A DNA stretch of 64,000 nucleotides from CAZDML01 sp964506645. Its GTDB lineage: Bacteria; Elusimicrobiota; Elusimicrobia; 2-01-FULL-59-12. The notes beneath the pieces were generated by a model that saw only the letters and a list, made by a program, of their open reading frames with translations, was not told where the DNA came from and ran no database searches. The position numbers and the translations under genes were made by a program. The stretch is from the NCBI GenBank assembly GCA_964506645.1, contig CAZDML010000002.1, positions 14,048 through 78,047 on the forward strand. Direction: 5' to 3'. Every line of letters starts with the position of its first letter. The stretch's first letter is position 1. Positions 26,275 to 37,600 of the stretch are shown here, one piece after another.

Positions 26275-26359
26275 GCTCAGAATGCAGAATTCAATGCTCA
26301 GAGCGATAAAAAGACTACCTATATATAAGATTTCTGGGTTCTGAGCCCTGAGTACTGAG
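26275..26359. repeat. Intergenic imperfect palindrome with CTCAG-rich arms
   Basis: The left arm (about 26275-26304) and the reverse complement of the right arm (about 26331-26359) both consist of CTCAG/CAGAA units. It lies between the porV-like stop and the coiled-coil gene. The right arm is related to the repeat inside argC at 3711-3742. It could also act as a transcript-end hairpin for the porV-like gene, although no T-run follows. Confidence 0.55.
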
Positions 26360-26368
26360 GTGCGCCTG

Positions 26369-27985
26369 TTATTCCGGGCGCAACTGCTTCATGAACTCGC
26401 TGATTTCTTTGTCGTTGGGGTCGATTTCCAGCACGCGGCTCCAGAGCTTGCGAGCGCGGGTATGGTCATCGAGCAGGAAGAAGGCAGAGCCCATGATCTT
26501 CATGGACGTCACATCGTTCGGGTTTAGATCCAGGATGTCCTGGCATTTCTTGATGGCGACATCGTACTTGCCTTCCAGAATCGCCTGGCGAGCATCGAAG
26601 ATCTTCTGATCGACCGGGCTGAAGAGTTCCGGACCCTTCGGCCGTTCGGTCTTGTCAAGATTGGTGTCAGCTTCCATCTTGTTGAGGAGCGACAGGAGCT
26701 TCTCGTTGCGCGGATCTTTGAAGTACGCCTGACGCAAAGCAGCAATCGCGCTCTTGGTGTCGTCGTTGACGTAAGAGAGCACGCCCTTGCGCACCATCGC
26801 CGCCGATTCCTCATTACCCATGGCTGACGGTACGTTCGCCACCACTTTCTGGAATTTCTCAACGAGCACCTGGACTTTCTTGTTTGACGGATCCACGTCC
26901 AAGGACGCCTGCAGCTGTTCCTGCGCTGCCAGGAAGTTCCCGGCTTCCATTGCCTTGTAGGCTTTTTGGATGAGCGCATGGACGTTTTCTTCGCGGCGTT
27001 CCAGGACGGAACGGCCAAATTTAAAGGAGACGGAGATGCGGCTTGAGGTTCCCAAGGTGTGCAGGCCCAAGGCATAGTCAAAGGTCAAGCTCTTTATGGA
27101 ATAGCCAAAACCCACATCGGTTTCGCGCAGGCCTTCACCCAAGTCGTATTGAATCCCCACACGGCCTTTGAATTTCTTTGTAAAGCCAAATTCCCCACCC
27201 AAATGGAGTCCGGTGTTGGCCGCGAGGTTTTTATCGATATCTGTCGAAAGCAAGAGGCGGCGTTTGAAGAACTGGTCGGAAAAACCGAAGCGGAAAACCA
27301 GAGGCAGTGTGTCGGACGTATCGCCCGAGGTCTTGGCGTAGACGTCCCGGATGGTCAGACCAAAGCGACGCAGACCATCGCGCGTATCGAGCAGAGCCCC
27401 CAGGTCAGCTGCCAGAGAAGAATCGGACGAGGTATCCACAGCACGAGTGATCTGGCGAATCGAGGTTCCAATTGCCACATGGTCGACCACCTTGCGGCCG
27501 TAGGAGAAGCTGTTGGCCGATTCGCTCACCTGGAAGCCACCGCCCTTTTCTACGCTCGTATAGGTCTGCGTGTTTGGGTCGATTTTGGCGGTCACACGTT
27601 CAAAGCCGCCGCTGGAGAGTTGTGTCATGCTGACGCCCCAGGCGCTGCCTCCCTTCTTGGACGGATGCACATAGGAGTAGAAATTGTATTTGGTTTCACC
27701 GTAGAGGGTGGCCTGCAGGAGGGTCAATTCTTTGCGGGTGAGCTGGGACATGCCCGCCGGGTTCCAGTAGGTGGCGCTGGCATCATCCGCAACGCTGACG
27801 AAGGCACCGCCCATGGCCAGGCTGCGGGCGCCGGCGCCGTAGGACAGGAATTCCGTCACCTGGCCGCCGGTGGCTTCAGTGTGGCCAATCGACGGAACGA
27901 GTGCGATGAACAAAATTAAAACGCACGCTCTCTGTAGAGAGAACATGCGCCCAAAAAACCCAGCAAAGGTCTTCGTTAAGTTCAT
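26369..27985 (-). CDS. PorV/PorQ-family outer-membrane barrel with C-terminal TPRs
   Basis: 538 residues. A signal peptide (VLILFIALVPSIGHTEA, cleaved near 37) is followed by the family signature ARSLAMGGAFVSVADDASATYWNPAGM (about 53-79) and then alternating beta strands to about residue 330. Three or so TPRs occupy about 340-535 (for example SMKIMGSAFFLLDDHTRARKLW). PorV-family barrels act in type IX-like secretion or fatty-acid-like transport. Here the gene directly follows a giant surface protein with a FlgD-like C-terminal domain. The leader contains a GEMM-like riboswitch that ends 8 bases before the ATG. The TPR extension, which would be periplasmic, is unlike PorV of Bacteroidota, so the exact role is inference. 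Confidence 0.85.
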   Translation of the reverse strand: MNLTKTFAGFFGRMFSLQRACVLILFIALVPSIGHTEATGGQVTEFLSYGAGARSLAMGGAFVSVADDASATYWNPAGMSQLTRKELTLLQATLYGETKYNFYSYVHPSKKGGSAWGVSMTQLSSGGFERVTAKIDPNTQTYTSVEKGGGFQVSESANSFSYGRKVVDHVAIGTSIRQITRAVDTSSDSSLAADLGALLDTRDGLRRFGLTIRDVYAKTSGDTSDTLPLVFRFGFSDQFFKRRLLLSTDIDKNLAANTGLHLGGEFGFTKKFKGRVGIQYDLGEGLRETDVGFGYSIKSLTFDYALGLHTLGTSSRISVSFKFGRSVLERREENVHALIQKAYKAMEAGNFLAAQEQLQASLDVDPSNKKVQVLVEKFQKVVANVPSAMGNEESAAMVRKGVLSYVNDDTKSAIAALRQAYFKDPRNEKLLSLLNKMEADTNLDKTERPKGPELFSPVDQKIFDARQAILEGKYDVAIKKCQDILDLNPNDVTSMKIMGSAFFLLDDHTRARKLWSRVLEIDPNDKEISEFMKQLRPE

Positions 27986-27986
27986 C

Positions 27987-28080
27987 GTTTATTCGGTAAC
28001 CCCGCTATCCGCCTAACTTCAGGAGAGGACCGGAGGCTTTGCGTCGCCAGATTTCTCTGACTTTGCCGTTATCGTGAACG
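27987..28080 (-). ncRNA. GEMM-I (cyclic di-GMP-I type) riboswitch aptamer
   Basis: Read on the minus strand, the conserved blocks appear in order: CACG, GGCAAAG, a GAGAAATC tetraloop hairpin, GACGCAAAGCC, TCCGG, then GATAGCGGGGTTACCG. These closely match the Vibrio Vc2 aptamer, including the GAAA tetraloop, the ligand-stacking A in GACGCAAAGCC and the terminal GGGGTTACC. The base matching Vc2 G20, which contacts the ligand, reads C here. The aptamer ends 8 bases before the porV-like ATG. Confidence 0.88.
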
Positions 28081-28147
28081 ACTTAAATACACGTCCCGTG
28101 CTACAGAATGAGTTTAAACTTGGAACTATTAAAAAGCTATTGAAAAA

Positions 28148-28176
28148 TCAATCTGTTAATGTAAATTACCTGTCAA
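28148..28176 (-). promoter_or_regulatory. Weak promoter candidate upstream of the riboswitch
   Basis: A perfect TTGACA -35 hexamer lies at 28176-28171 in an AT-rich stretch, but the sequence 16-18 bases downstream (GATTGA/ATTGAT) is a poor -10. The rest of the 27986-28300 interval holds the riboswitch and a weak AT-rich inverted repeat. Confidence 0.3.
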
Positions 28177-28197
28177 GCACCCTAATTTTAGATATTC

Positions 28198-28215
28198 AAA
28201 ATCAGGCTGATTTTT
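28198..28215 (-). terminator. Weak AT-rich inverted repeat after the giant gene
   Basis: AAAATCA and TGATTTT arms surround a 3-base loop, about 85 bases after the giant gene stop. The stem is short and AU-rich and no separate T-run follows, so termination is doubtful; readthrough into the porV leader is possible. Confidence 0.25.
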
Positions 28216-28300
28216 AAGCTTGTTTTAAATGCTTGTGTAAACTGTGATTTTTCTGTGAGGGGGCCCGATTGAAGGAAAATCTAGGGAGAGTTATGGGAGA

Positions 28301-28620
28301 CTAGTGGATAACCCCGATCTTGCGGATAACCGTCGCGGAACCCTTCTGACCGCCGGCCTTAATCTGAGCCAAATAGCCGCCCTTCGATACTTTCTGACCG
28401 GCTTCGTTCGTGCCATCCCATCCGCCCGGAGGCACCGTATTCGGGCCCTGACGACCGCCTTCAGTACCACCTGGGAAGCTCCAGTGCATGACGCGGTAGC
28501 CGAGCAAGTCGTAGATCGTAATTTCTACATCGGCGTCGCCAGCCAATAGATAGGTAATGAAGGTCTTCCCTTCCAGACCACCCTTACGTGTATCCACCGG
28601 GTTCGGGTAGTTCGACACTT
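28301..28620 (-). other. FlgD-like / sorting-type C-terminal domain of the giant protein
   Basis: The last about 105 residues begin with SNYPNPVDTRKGG, continue with FITYLLAGDADVEITIYDL and GGWDGTNEAGQKVSKGGYL, and end RKIGVIH. This order (NYPNP, then a beta sandwich with GxWDGxxxxGxxVxxGxY) is the FlgD Ig-like pattern that in several phyla ends proteins exported by type IX-like systems. Confidence 0.8.
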
Positions 28621-31600
28621 CCGAGATGATGTCTTCCGGCAGACCCGTGTTTACCGTCTCAGAAATCGTCGACCATTCGCTGGCCGTCCCGGCGCCGTTG
28701 ATCGTCTGAATCTGCCAGCGGTAGAAATTGTTCGGCGAACGTGCCGCACCTGTTTCCCCATTTAGGTAGACCAACGGTGAGGTGGTGCTAGCGCCGCCAA
28801 TGCTGGCTGCACCGCCTGGCGCATGCAGACTGTAGGCAGGCGCGTTGTTGTTGATGTTCGATCCGAAGGTGTAGCTCGGAGTCGAGGTCATGATAATTTC
28901 TGTCGGCACAGGACTCGTTCCTTCGAACTGACGGATCTTGTAAGCGAAGATGCCCGACGGGCCGTAATCCGACGGCACCGGCCACTGCAGGGTGACGATA
29001 CCGGTGTTGGACGTCTTCGGCAGATTGATGAACTTCGACGGTGGCGCAGGCTTCGTGACATCGACATGCACAGTGCCCATCATCACCGGCGATGGCGGCA
29101 ATGTCAGGCCGTTGATCGTAGTAATCGTGCGCACGAAGAAGTAATAGGTCTTCGTATCTTCCAGACCCAAACCGGTCAGCGTGATCGGAGGCGTCTGACT
29201 CAGCGAGACCCAGCCGGTCAAGCTCGGAGCAATCGTCGTATTGCTTGACGCGCTCATACCCACCTGATAGGTCACGGTCACATTGGCCGGCAGAGACGGA
29301 GGCACCGTGGTCCAGTGCGCGGAGATCGCACCCTGATCATGGACCCAAGCTTCCGGCATATAGACGCCTTCCAGTCCCGAGACAGTGCTGGTCGTTAAAT
29401 CCGGACGCATGGTCACGGTGCCCACTTGCACTGTCTGGAAGTTAAAGATTGGCACAAGAGCGCTGCGAATCGGGTAGACGTTGCTTTGATCCTGCAGCGC
29501 GGTGAGCGGAGTCATGGTTATAGCGCCTGCAGAGGCCACTGAAATGCCTGCACTATGGCCCTGGGTCGCCGCACCGGATCCGTCGACGGTACCGATATCT
29601 GCGGAGACTAGCAGCGTAGCCCCCGACGTATTAATGCTCACTGCTGTCGAGAACGGAATGGTCGCCAGTCCACCGATAAATCCACTGGAGGTCGTGCCCC
29701 ATGGCAGCGAGCCCAAGAGTGAATCGCCGGCGTCCAGCTTCCCGTTATAGTTGGTATCCAGATGCACATAAAGTCTCGAGAAGTCGCCATCCCCCACCAA
29801 GTTGGGCGGAGTTCCCGTCGACGTGGTAATGGTGCCCAGTTGCGTTAAGGTCAACGAGCTCACCACCACTTGATTGATACTGGGCTGGATGGTCACACTC
29901 ATCAATGGAACACTCGCCTCGCCTTCCAATGCCGACCCCGGAGCCAGCGATTGGCCGCTCACGCGCACTGTCAGCGGGCTGATGGTCACCTGGCGCGATT
30001 CCACGGGGATGCCATTCGGCAGCATCTGATCGACACCGATCGGCGTGAACGAACCGCCGAACCAGCCTGGATCAATAATCGTCAGACCTTCCGTGTTGTT
30101 TGAGGTCGCGCCCGTCGCGATATCGTACGCTACAAAGTAGGTTTGTGTCGTGGGGCTCAAGAGCTGATCTTTAATCGTCAGCTGCACCGTCTTGGGATTG
30201 GTGCCATTCGGGTCCGGCTGCACGAAGGTGCCCGAGCTGATCAATTCATCCGTCGTCGGCTCCAGGATGCCATTGAAATTCACGTCACGGTACACTTTCA
30301 CGAGTCCAATATCGTCATTGGAACCCTGGGTCTGCACGGCGCCGGCACCTTTGCGCGAGATCTTGAGCGTGTTAAACAACGCCGTAGATACATTCGAGCG
30401 CAGAGAGAATTTCAGGATTGGAATGTCTTTATCGCCCTGTGTCGCATACACCGGCGTAATGCTCGTATCTGGTGAAAACGACACTTGATCCGGATATTCC
30501 GAGAACGCCGCCAGTTTTGTCGTCAGCGGCGGATTGGCCGAGAGTGTCACAAGGTCCGGTGTGATCACAGCGAAGGATGTCGTCGCCGATATAAGTCCTC
30601 CAATACTCACCGCTTCGCCCGCATCCTGTACACCGTTGTTATTCAGATCGCGGTAGACCGGCACAAACGGGTTAATGTCATAGGTAATGAAGTAGTTCAT
30701 CCCCGTAATCTTATCGGTCACATTCGGAATAATCTGCTGCGCCGTAAAGGTAATGGCGCGTACGCTGTTCGTAAAGTTATCGGTGCCCGGAGTAATCTGA
30801 CCCGGTTTTGTCCCCGCATCACTGACCAGGGTATCATTCACCACGCCGCGAACATTGGTCGCAATCGCATGCACCGCCGCAGTGGTGCCCAGGAAACCGC
30901 GGGTGAGACCGGTGAAGTTGCCCGCCAAGTCGTTGTTCGCATAGCGAATGAGTTCGCTACCGACCAACAGTACAGCCGGACCGATAGGGAAAGACGTCGA
31001 GACAGCCACCTGCAAGCTTGAATCCGACGCCGTGATGGCCTGAGACAGTGTTGAGAGCGGAAGGGTGTTGCCATCATCGAAGATGCCGTTGTCATTGATA
31101 TCTTTCCACACGTTCATGCGCAGGACATCGCCGTCGTCGGGTTTAGCGCCTGTACGGGTGAGTGTAAGGCCGGTCCAGATGACGGTGTTTTGATTGACCT
31201 TCAAATTCATCTTCGCTACCGGCACATTTGTTGCATTCTGCTGAATGACCGTCGGCAGGAGATCCGTAAAGACAACGGTCATCGTATCAACCGTCGCGCC
31301 AATCACATGGTCGCCCGTCTGCATCGGGAAGTTGGTCGGCATGACCGAGTGGATCCCGTCGCCGGCGACAAGCGCCCCCACGGTGAAAGCGTCTTTGGTG
31401 ATCGCGTTCAGTGCGAAAGCATGACCCGCCGTAGCCGACTGGCTAATATCCGCCACAACCCAGTACGTCGCCGGCGCAGTACTAATGAGCACATACCCCG
31501 GACTGCCGAGGTTTGGATCATTGACAGCCAAATGAATCGAGCCAAACTGAGACACACCACTGCCGACCAGGGTGTTCTGAATACCAATTTCTCCATCGGA

Positions 31601-34600
31601 CGTACGGTAGAGCGTGTCCCCGCTATACACTTTCACCGCTGAGAGATCGCTGTCAGCACCTGAAAGGCCGCCCGGTGTGCGTCCCAGATCCAGCGAGAAC
31701 CAGCGGATGTTGTAGTCGTCGATATCCTGCAATGAGAATTTGATCAGCGCTACGTTGCGCATGCCCTGCGTGTAGTTCACACCGATATAGTTCGGCTGTT
31801 CCACGCTGTTCACATAGGTATAGGTCGAGTGGATGGCCGGCGGCGTCGTGCAGGAACCAGACACGCAGCGCGAGAGACCCGTAAGCACGTTGCCCAAGAT
31901 GCCGGTATAGCCCAGCACTTCGGCGTCAATCACCATCAAACCGCTGGTCGGCATACCGCTAGAGGTGTTCAAGGTGGCCGTCACATCGTTGCTCATGACC
32001 GGCGCCAAGAGGTGCGGCAGTGGATAGTTGCCCGTATCTGTTGAGAAGTAATAGGTCGAGCTGGCCTGCAAGCGCTGCGGTTTGGGAATAATCGTACGCA
32101 GTTTCGAGCTGGCAGGCATGTTCGTGCCCGACATCGTATTGGGCGCTGAGATGTTCACAAAGACCGGCGAGCTCACGGTGACACCGATCGTGTTCTGCGG
32201 GGTCGCAATATTGGCCATATCGAAGGTGATGAAATAGTTGTTGAGTTTGCGGACGGCCGTATCTACTTTGAGCGGGCCGGTCGTCAGGTCGTTCAAATCC
32301 GTGGAATACGTCACGGTATCGAAGTTAATGCGTGCCAGGCCGGCGGCCGGGTTACCAAATACCCCTGAGCCCAGGGGTGGCGAGTCGACGGCGACGTTAA
32401 AGATACCGGTGCCTGCACGGTCGTACCATACTTTGACACTTGTAATATCGCTGTCGGCAGCCGTTCCCGCGCGCGACACCGTGATACCGGTAAACCCAGC
32501 ACGGGCATGGTTGGTGCGCATATCGAAGCGTAGGACGGCCTGATTGGTTGCACCTTGCTGCAGGTAATCGCCGACCGTTGTATTTGTGGAGGTCAGCACC
32601 ACCGTATCCACATATTCCTTGACGTTGGTGATATAGGTTCCCGCCGTCTGTCCGAGAGGCGGCAGCCCGATATTGCCCGAATGATTACCCACCAAATCCG
32701 GCGTATCAACAACGAAGTACGAGGTCGATGCAATTTCTACACCGAGAGAATCCTGCGAGTTTACATTCGCCAGGTAATTAATATCCATGACGATAAAGTA
32801 ATTCTTCGGTGTGACAAGAATTTCCTGACCATTTAAAATACCGTTTGGATCGACCAGATCCAGATAGGCCTGGCCCTCCACATCCGTGCCTGCCGTATGG
32901 GCAGCGGCCACGGTGCCACTGCTGGCGCGCACCACACCCGTCAACTTGTTGTTTGTCAAATCCAAAGCGGTATAGGTCATTTGCTCATCATCAATCCAGA
33001 CCAGACCCGGAGCCGGCGGATAGGCACTGGCGTCGTTGACCGGAATCACGGTGGTGGATGCATCGACATCCGCGGTCAACACTTCATGCGGAAACTCATA
33101 GACTTTGGATGTGGACGTCACCAGTGTATCGGCATTCACTTCAAACAAGCCGTCATTGTTGTTGTCGTAATACACGCGGATCGCATCAATATCACGAGCA
33201 TGGTTAAAGCCGTTCGGATTGCCACGATCCAGTCGCAGATGGTTCCAGATCGCGCTGTTCACTAAGCCGCCCCCAAGCGGGTTGCGCACGGCCAGTGTCA
33301 TCTTCATCGCGACCACATCGGTGTCTCCCTGGGTCGCCACTTGGCCAATGTTAAAACCGTTGGCCGGGTCGTTCACACGGGTCAGATCCAGTTCGTCCGT
33401 GCTCGGCTGGACAGGCACCTGCGTAGAATTAATTTGTGAGAATGCGCCCACGGTCCCATCGGCAGGGAAGATATCGGACGGGTTACGGACAGACGCGCCT
33501 TGTGTATTAAGCGACGCTGATGGGCTTAAGTGATACGCGATAAAGACATAGCTGGTCGTCGGCGTCACGATCAAATTGGAATTGAGTGTAATCGAGGTGA
33601 CTTGGTTCACAAACGTGGCACCGCTGGTGATATCGCAGTTATCCAGCGATGGGGTAAAGACGCCATCGCTGTTACAATCTTTATAGATTTTCACGTCCGC
33701 GATATCCGTGTCGTCTCCGGTTCCCGTGCGGCTGACACGGATACGGTTCACCGCACCCTGGAAGGCATCGGTCCAGAAACCCAGGCGCAACATGCCAACC
33801 TGGTCGCTTCCCTGGCTGACATAATTTTGTTGTCCGAGCCCTGTCCCCGGATCCCACCAAGCAGCAAGATCCTGTCCATCCACGCGAATCGTAGCGGGCT
33901 GACGAAGAACGGGCGAGGTGCTCGTAACCACAGGGAAGTTGTTACTGGCCATACCCAGACCCACCACTGTGACTTGGCTGGCGGCCGTGACTTTGAGACC
34001 GAGGTTGGCTGGCAGTGCAGTCACCACATCGCTGGCCACACGGACTGAGACAAAGTAGTTCTTTGCAGAAGCCGCTGTAATCGGCAAGCTCAGGTTCGCA
34101 AACGTAGCGACTCCATTTACGAACGTCGTGCTACTGACCATCGGATCCGGCTGGACTCCTTGATAGGTCGATTCTGGCTGGAATTTCCCGTCGTTGTTAA
34201 TATCGTAGTTCAGATCCAGCTCTGCAATGTCACTATCGGCGAGCGCCCCCGACGCTAGATTCTTCGTAAGGACAATCTGACTAATGATGGTCGAGGATGA
34301 ATAGGTCGGCGGTTGCACTTGGAAACTAAGACGCATCATAGGCACCGGCAAGTATTGTGGATCTACAGGAACTGTTCCGTCGCCCTGAGCCAAGCTTGTC
34401 TTACCCTGCCACCGTGTCCCCAAGAGCAACACCTGTTTGGCGTTATACGTGGGATCTGTCGTGGGCACAGGCGACAGATCCACCGGCGTCATGACGACAC
34501 CGGCGGTCACCAGATCACCATAAGAATGCACGGGGACGATGCGCGCTGCATCGTTTGTCCAGCCCTGGAGCGTATCTTCATTCGGATCAAAGGCGTTGTT

Positions 34601-37600
34601 GCTCGGAACTACCGGTGGAACAACCGTCACAAAATCAGTCGCTGACACATGCAGCGTCTCCTGTACGCTGTCGGTCATGAGCAGATTGGAGTATGTCCCC
34701 GCATCGGCGACCTTAAAGGTATAGCTGGACACCACATGCGCCAAGTCGGTCGCATCATAAATCTGGACCGTGGTGGTTGAACCCGAGGTACCAAACTGAA
34801 CCGTACCCGTGTAATACTGACCGTTTTTGACATCGCCGCGCGCCACGTTGCCAAATTGGTCGCGCGCCACAATATTTCCAAACGGCAACAGGTTGTTGAC
34901 GGGCATCGGGTTATTGACGTTATTAATCGGTTCGATCGTGAGATACGCTGCCGGCGCCGGCGAAATAAAGTGCGTGGTGGTCGCCGAGGTGAGGGCACCG
35001 ACGCTGTCGAAGGCCACCATGGTGCGCGTGCCCTGCTGCGTATCGTAGTAGTACATACTGACCGAGCTATTGCCAGCGAGCATCTGCACCGGCAGGACGT
35101 TCGGCAGGACAGGGCCCGGAATGTATTTGAAGAGTGACAGGTTGGACGCATCGGTGTAGCCGTAGGCACCGGTGGAATTCGATACATAGAAGTTCACGAC
35201 CGTGTTTGCGGTCACAGACGAAATATTGAGGTACGGGTCCATCGCACGCACGGTGATCACGGTGTTGGTCGGCGCACCCACCGAGTAATTGGGTTCATAC
35301 TGCACGGTCGTTCCGGCCACGAGGTAGCGTGACGGGGTAGCAAACACCAGCTGGCTCGCCGGCGCTGGGGCCACTGTATAGGTTGAGTTTGCTGATACAA
35401 AACCGTTGCGACTGATGGTCACCGTACGATCACCGGCCAGCGTGTCCTTCATATAGAAGGTCATCGTACTCTGACCCACGGCTATCGTGGCCGAGCTCGT
35501 TCCCGACTGGAAGGCGGAGGTACTGTACGGTGTGGCAAAGCTCGCCGTTCCCGGAACATCTGTCGTTAAGGTGAACACCGCGGCCGAATTGGTGATCGGG
35601 CTCGGGTTGCCGAATATATCTTCCGAAGCAAAGCGGAACTGCTGGGACGTTGTTCCCGCCACAAGCGCCGATGGCGCGCTCAGGAAACCAATCTGATAGA
35701 GCGCGTTGGGAGAAATCGTCACTTTCTGCGTCCCGGTACTCAGAAGCGCGCCATCAATGGTCCCTGTGGAGAAGGCCCGCAGCATCGGGCTCGACACCGG
35801 CGCTGTATAGTTTTCACTGGCGTTCGTATCCAGGTAGTAGAAGGTCGTACCCCAGAAACCGCTGTTGATCGTCACGGTCGTGATTGGATTCACAAAAGAC
35901 GGCGCCGGCGGTGCAGCGAAGTAGGACGTTGACGACGAGAAGCCGTAAGCGTCGTAGCTCGATGAGACCACACGGTAGCTGGCCAAGAAGAGGGTCGCGG
36001 TGGAGACCACCGGCGTTGGATTGCCATAGGTATCTTGAATTTCTAGATTCAGATATGACAGGTTCGGATTACCGGTGAGAGAGAGCGGCGTTCCGGCGAC
36101 GAGTGTACGCACCGGGTTATGGAAAGCAATCTGCGCTTTGGCATCCGGATTCACGATAAGGTCATACGAGGTCCTTACGTTAGAGTTGGCGTAGCCTGTT
36201 CCGCCGATGTAGGCGCGCAATGTCCAGGTCCCTACACGACCGTCTTCGATCGGCGTGGAGGACATCTTGTCGAAGTAGACGAATGTCTTCTGCGTGTCGC
36301 CACCGCTAAACGCCAGGTTGGTAATCGGCACACCGAGCAAATTCGGATCCTGGAACTCGTAATCGTGGTTGCTGGAGGAGAAGCCGCGCCCCGCATGCAC
36401 CGCGACCTGGCCATTGGCGGTGTAATCGAGTTGCACCGTTGATCCCTGATAGTCCGTCGGGTTGTCAAAGTCGTCACGACGTTCCAGTGTAAAGAGCGGC
36501 AGGTGCAGATAATCCTGGCCTGCGGTCTGCGACACCGGTGGAGAGACAAACGCCAGTTTGCTCGTATCACCACCTGTTGTAATCATGCGTCCAGACTGGT
36601 TGGCCACCGGTTGCGCTCCGACCGTTGCGCTAAACCGGACAGCGCCATAGTCGCCGGCGTGCGAGGAGACGTAGTAATACACCGAGACAGCGCCACTGGA
36701 GTTGGTTACCGTGGATGTCGTCGGTACGGGTGGCACGGCCGATGATGCAGAGGCATCGAAGGATATCGTCCCAGCCACACCAGACACATTCGCCGTGGTC
36801 AGGGCCACCGTAATACCGGCGCTGTCCGCATAGTTGTCGTAGGGGTCCGCCAGACGCGCCGTCACCGGCCAGCGGCCCAGAGACGACAGCGTTCCCGCCG
36901 GTACATTTTGATCACCAGCCGGATCAACCACCCACTGCGACGGCGCACCTGGGGTCACGGTAATATACGAAGGGGTTGAGTACACGACCCCTGTCGGCGA
37001 CCAGACATTGTTGGTGTCAATCGTCCAGCCGCGCGTCGAGTTCACGTTAATCGGATCGGAATCATCCACTGCCTGCAGCCATCGGCTGCCTGCCGCACGC
37101 AGGCTGAAGTAGTTGGTCAGACACTTCTGTCCGCTGCCCGTAATTAAATTAAAGGTTGTGGTGCCGGGTAACCAGGGCGGATCCTGGTTGCCATCCGTGA
37201 GATAGCCGTTGCCTGTCGTCTCCGCATTGAAGGAAATCGATGTCACCGTGGAGGTTGACGTATGCGGACCCGTCGACAGAATATTGTGATAGGCATCGTG
37301 CATCACCACACAGCCACTGAAACCGACACCGGCCGAGCTGGTTGTCGGCAGACCCGTGATATGCAGATGATGTTTGGGACCCGGATACACACGCAAGGCA
37401 TTGGACGCGCCGGAAGTAATTGCTGTTGTGCCCACCGGTGTCGTAGGCGTGGTCGAAGCCGTGATCACAAAGCTAAGTTGCGCCGAGCTGGCAACAACTG
37501 TCCACGGCATGTAGCCGACACCATTCAAGAGCTGGCTCGGGTTGGCCGGTGACTGCCAGTTTACATCTGAATCGTTGGACGTTAAGAGGACTTCCGGCAT

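Noticed and set aside
27986..28300. Small gene or tRNA in the longest spacer
   Set aside because: No open frame with a ribosome-binding site and no cloverleaf; the interval is explained by the riboswitch and AT-rich leader.
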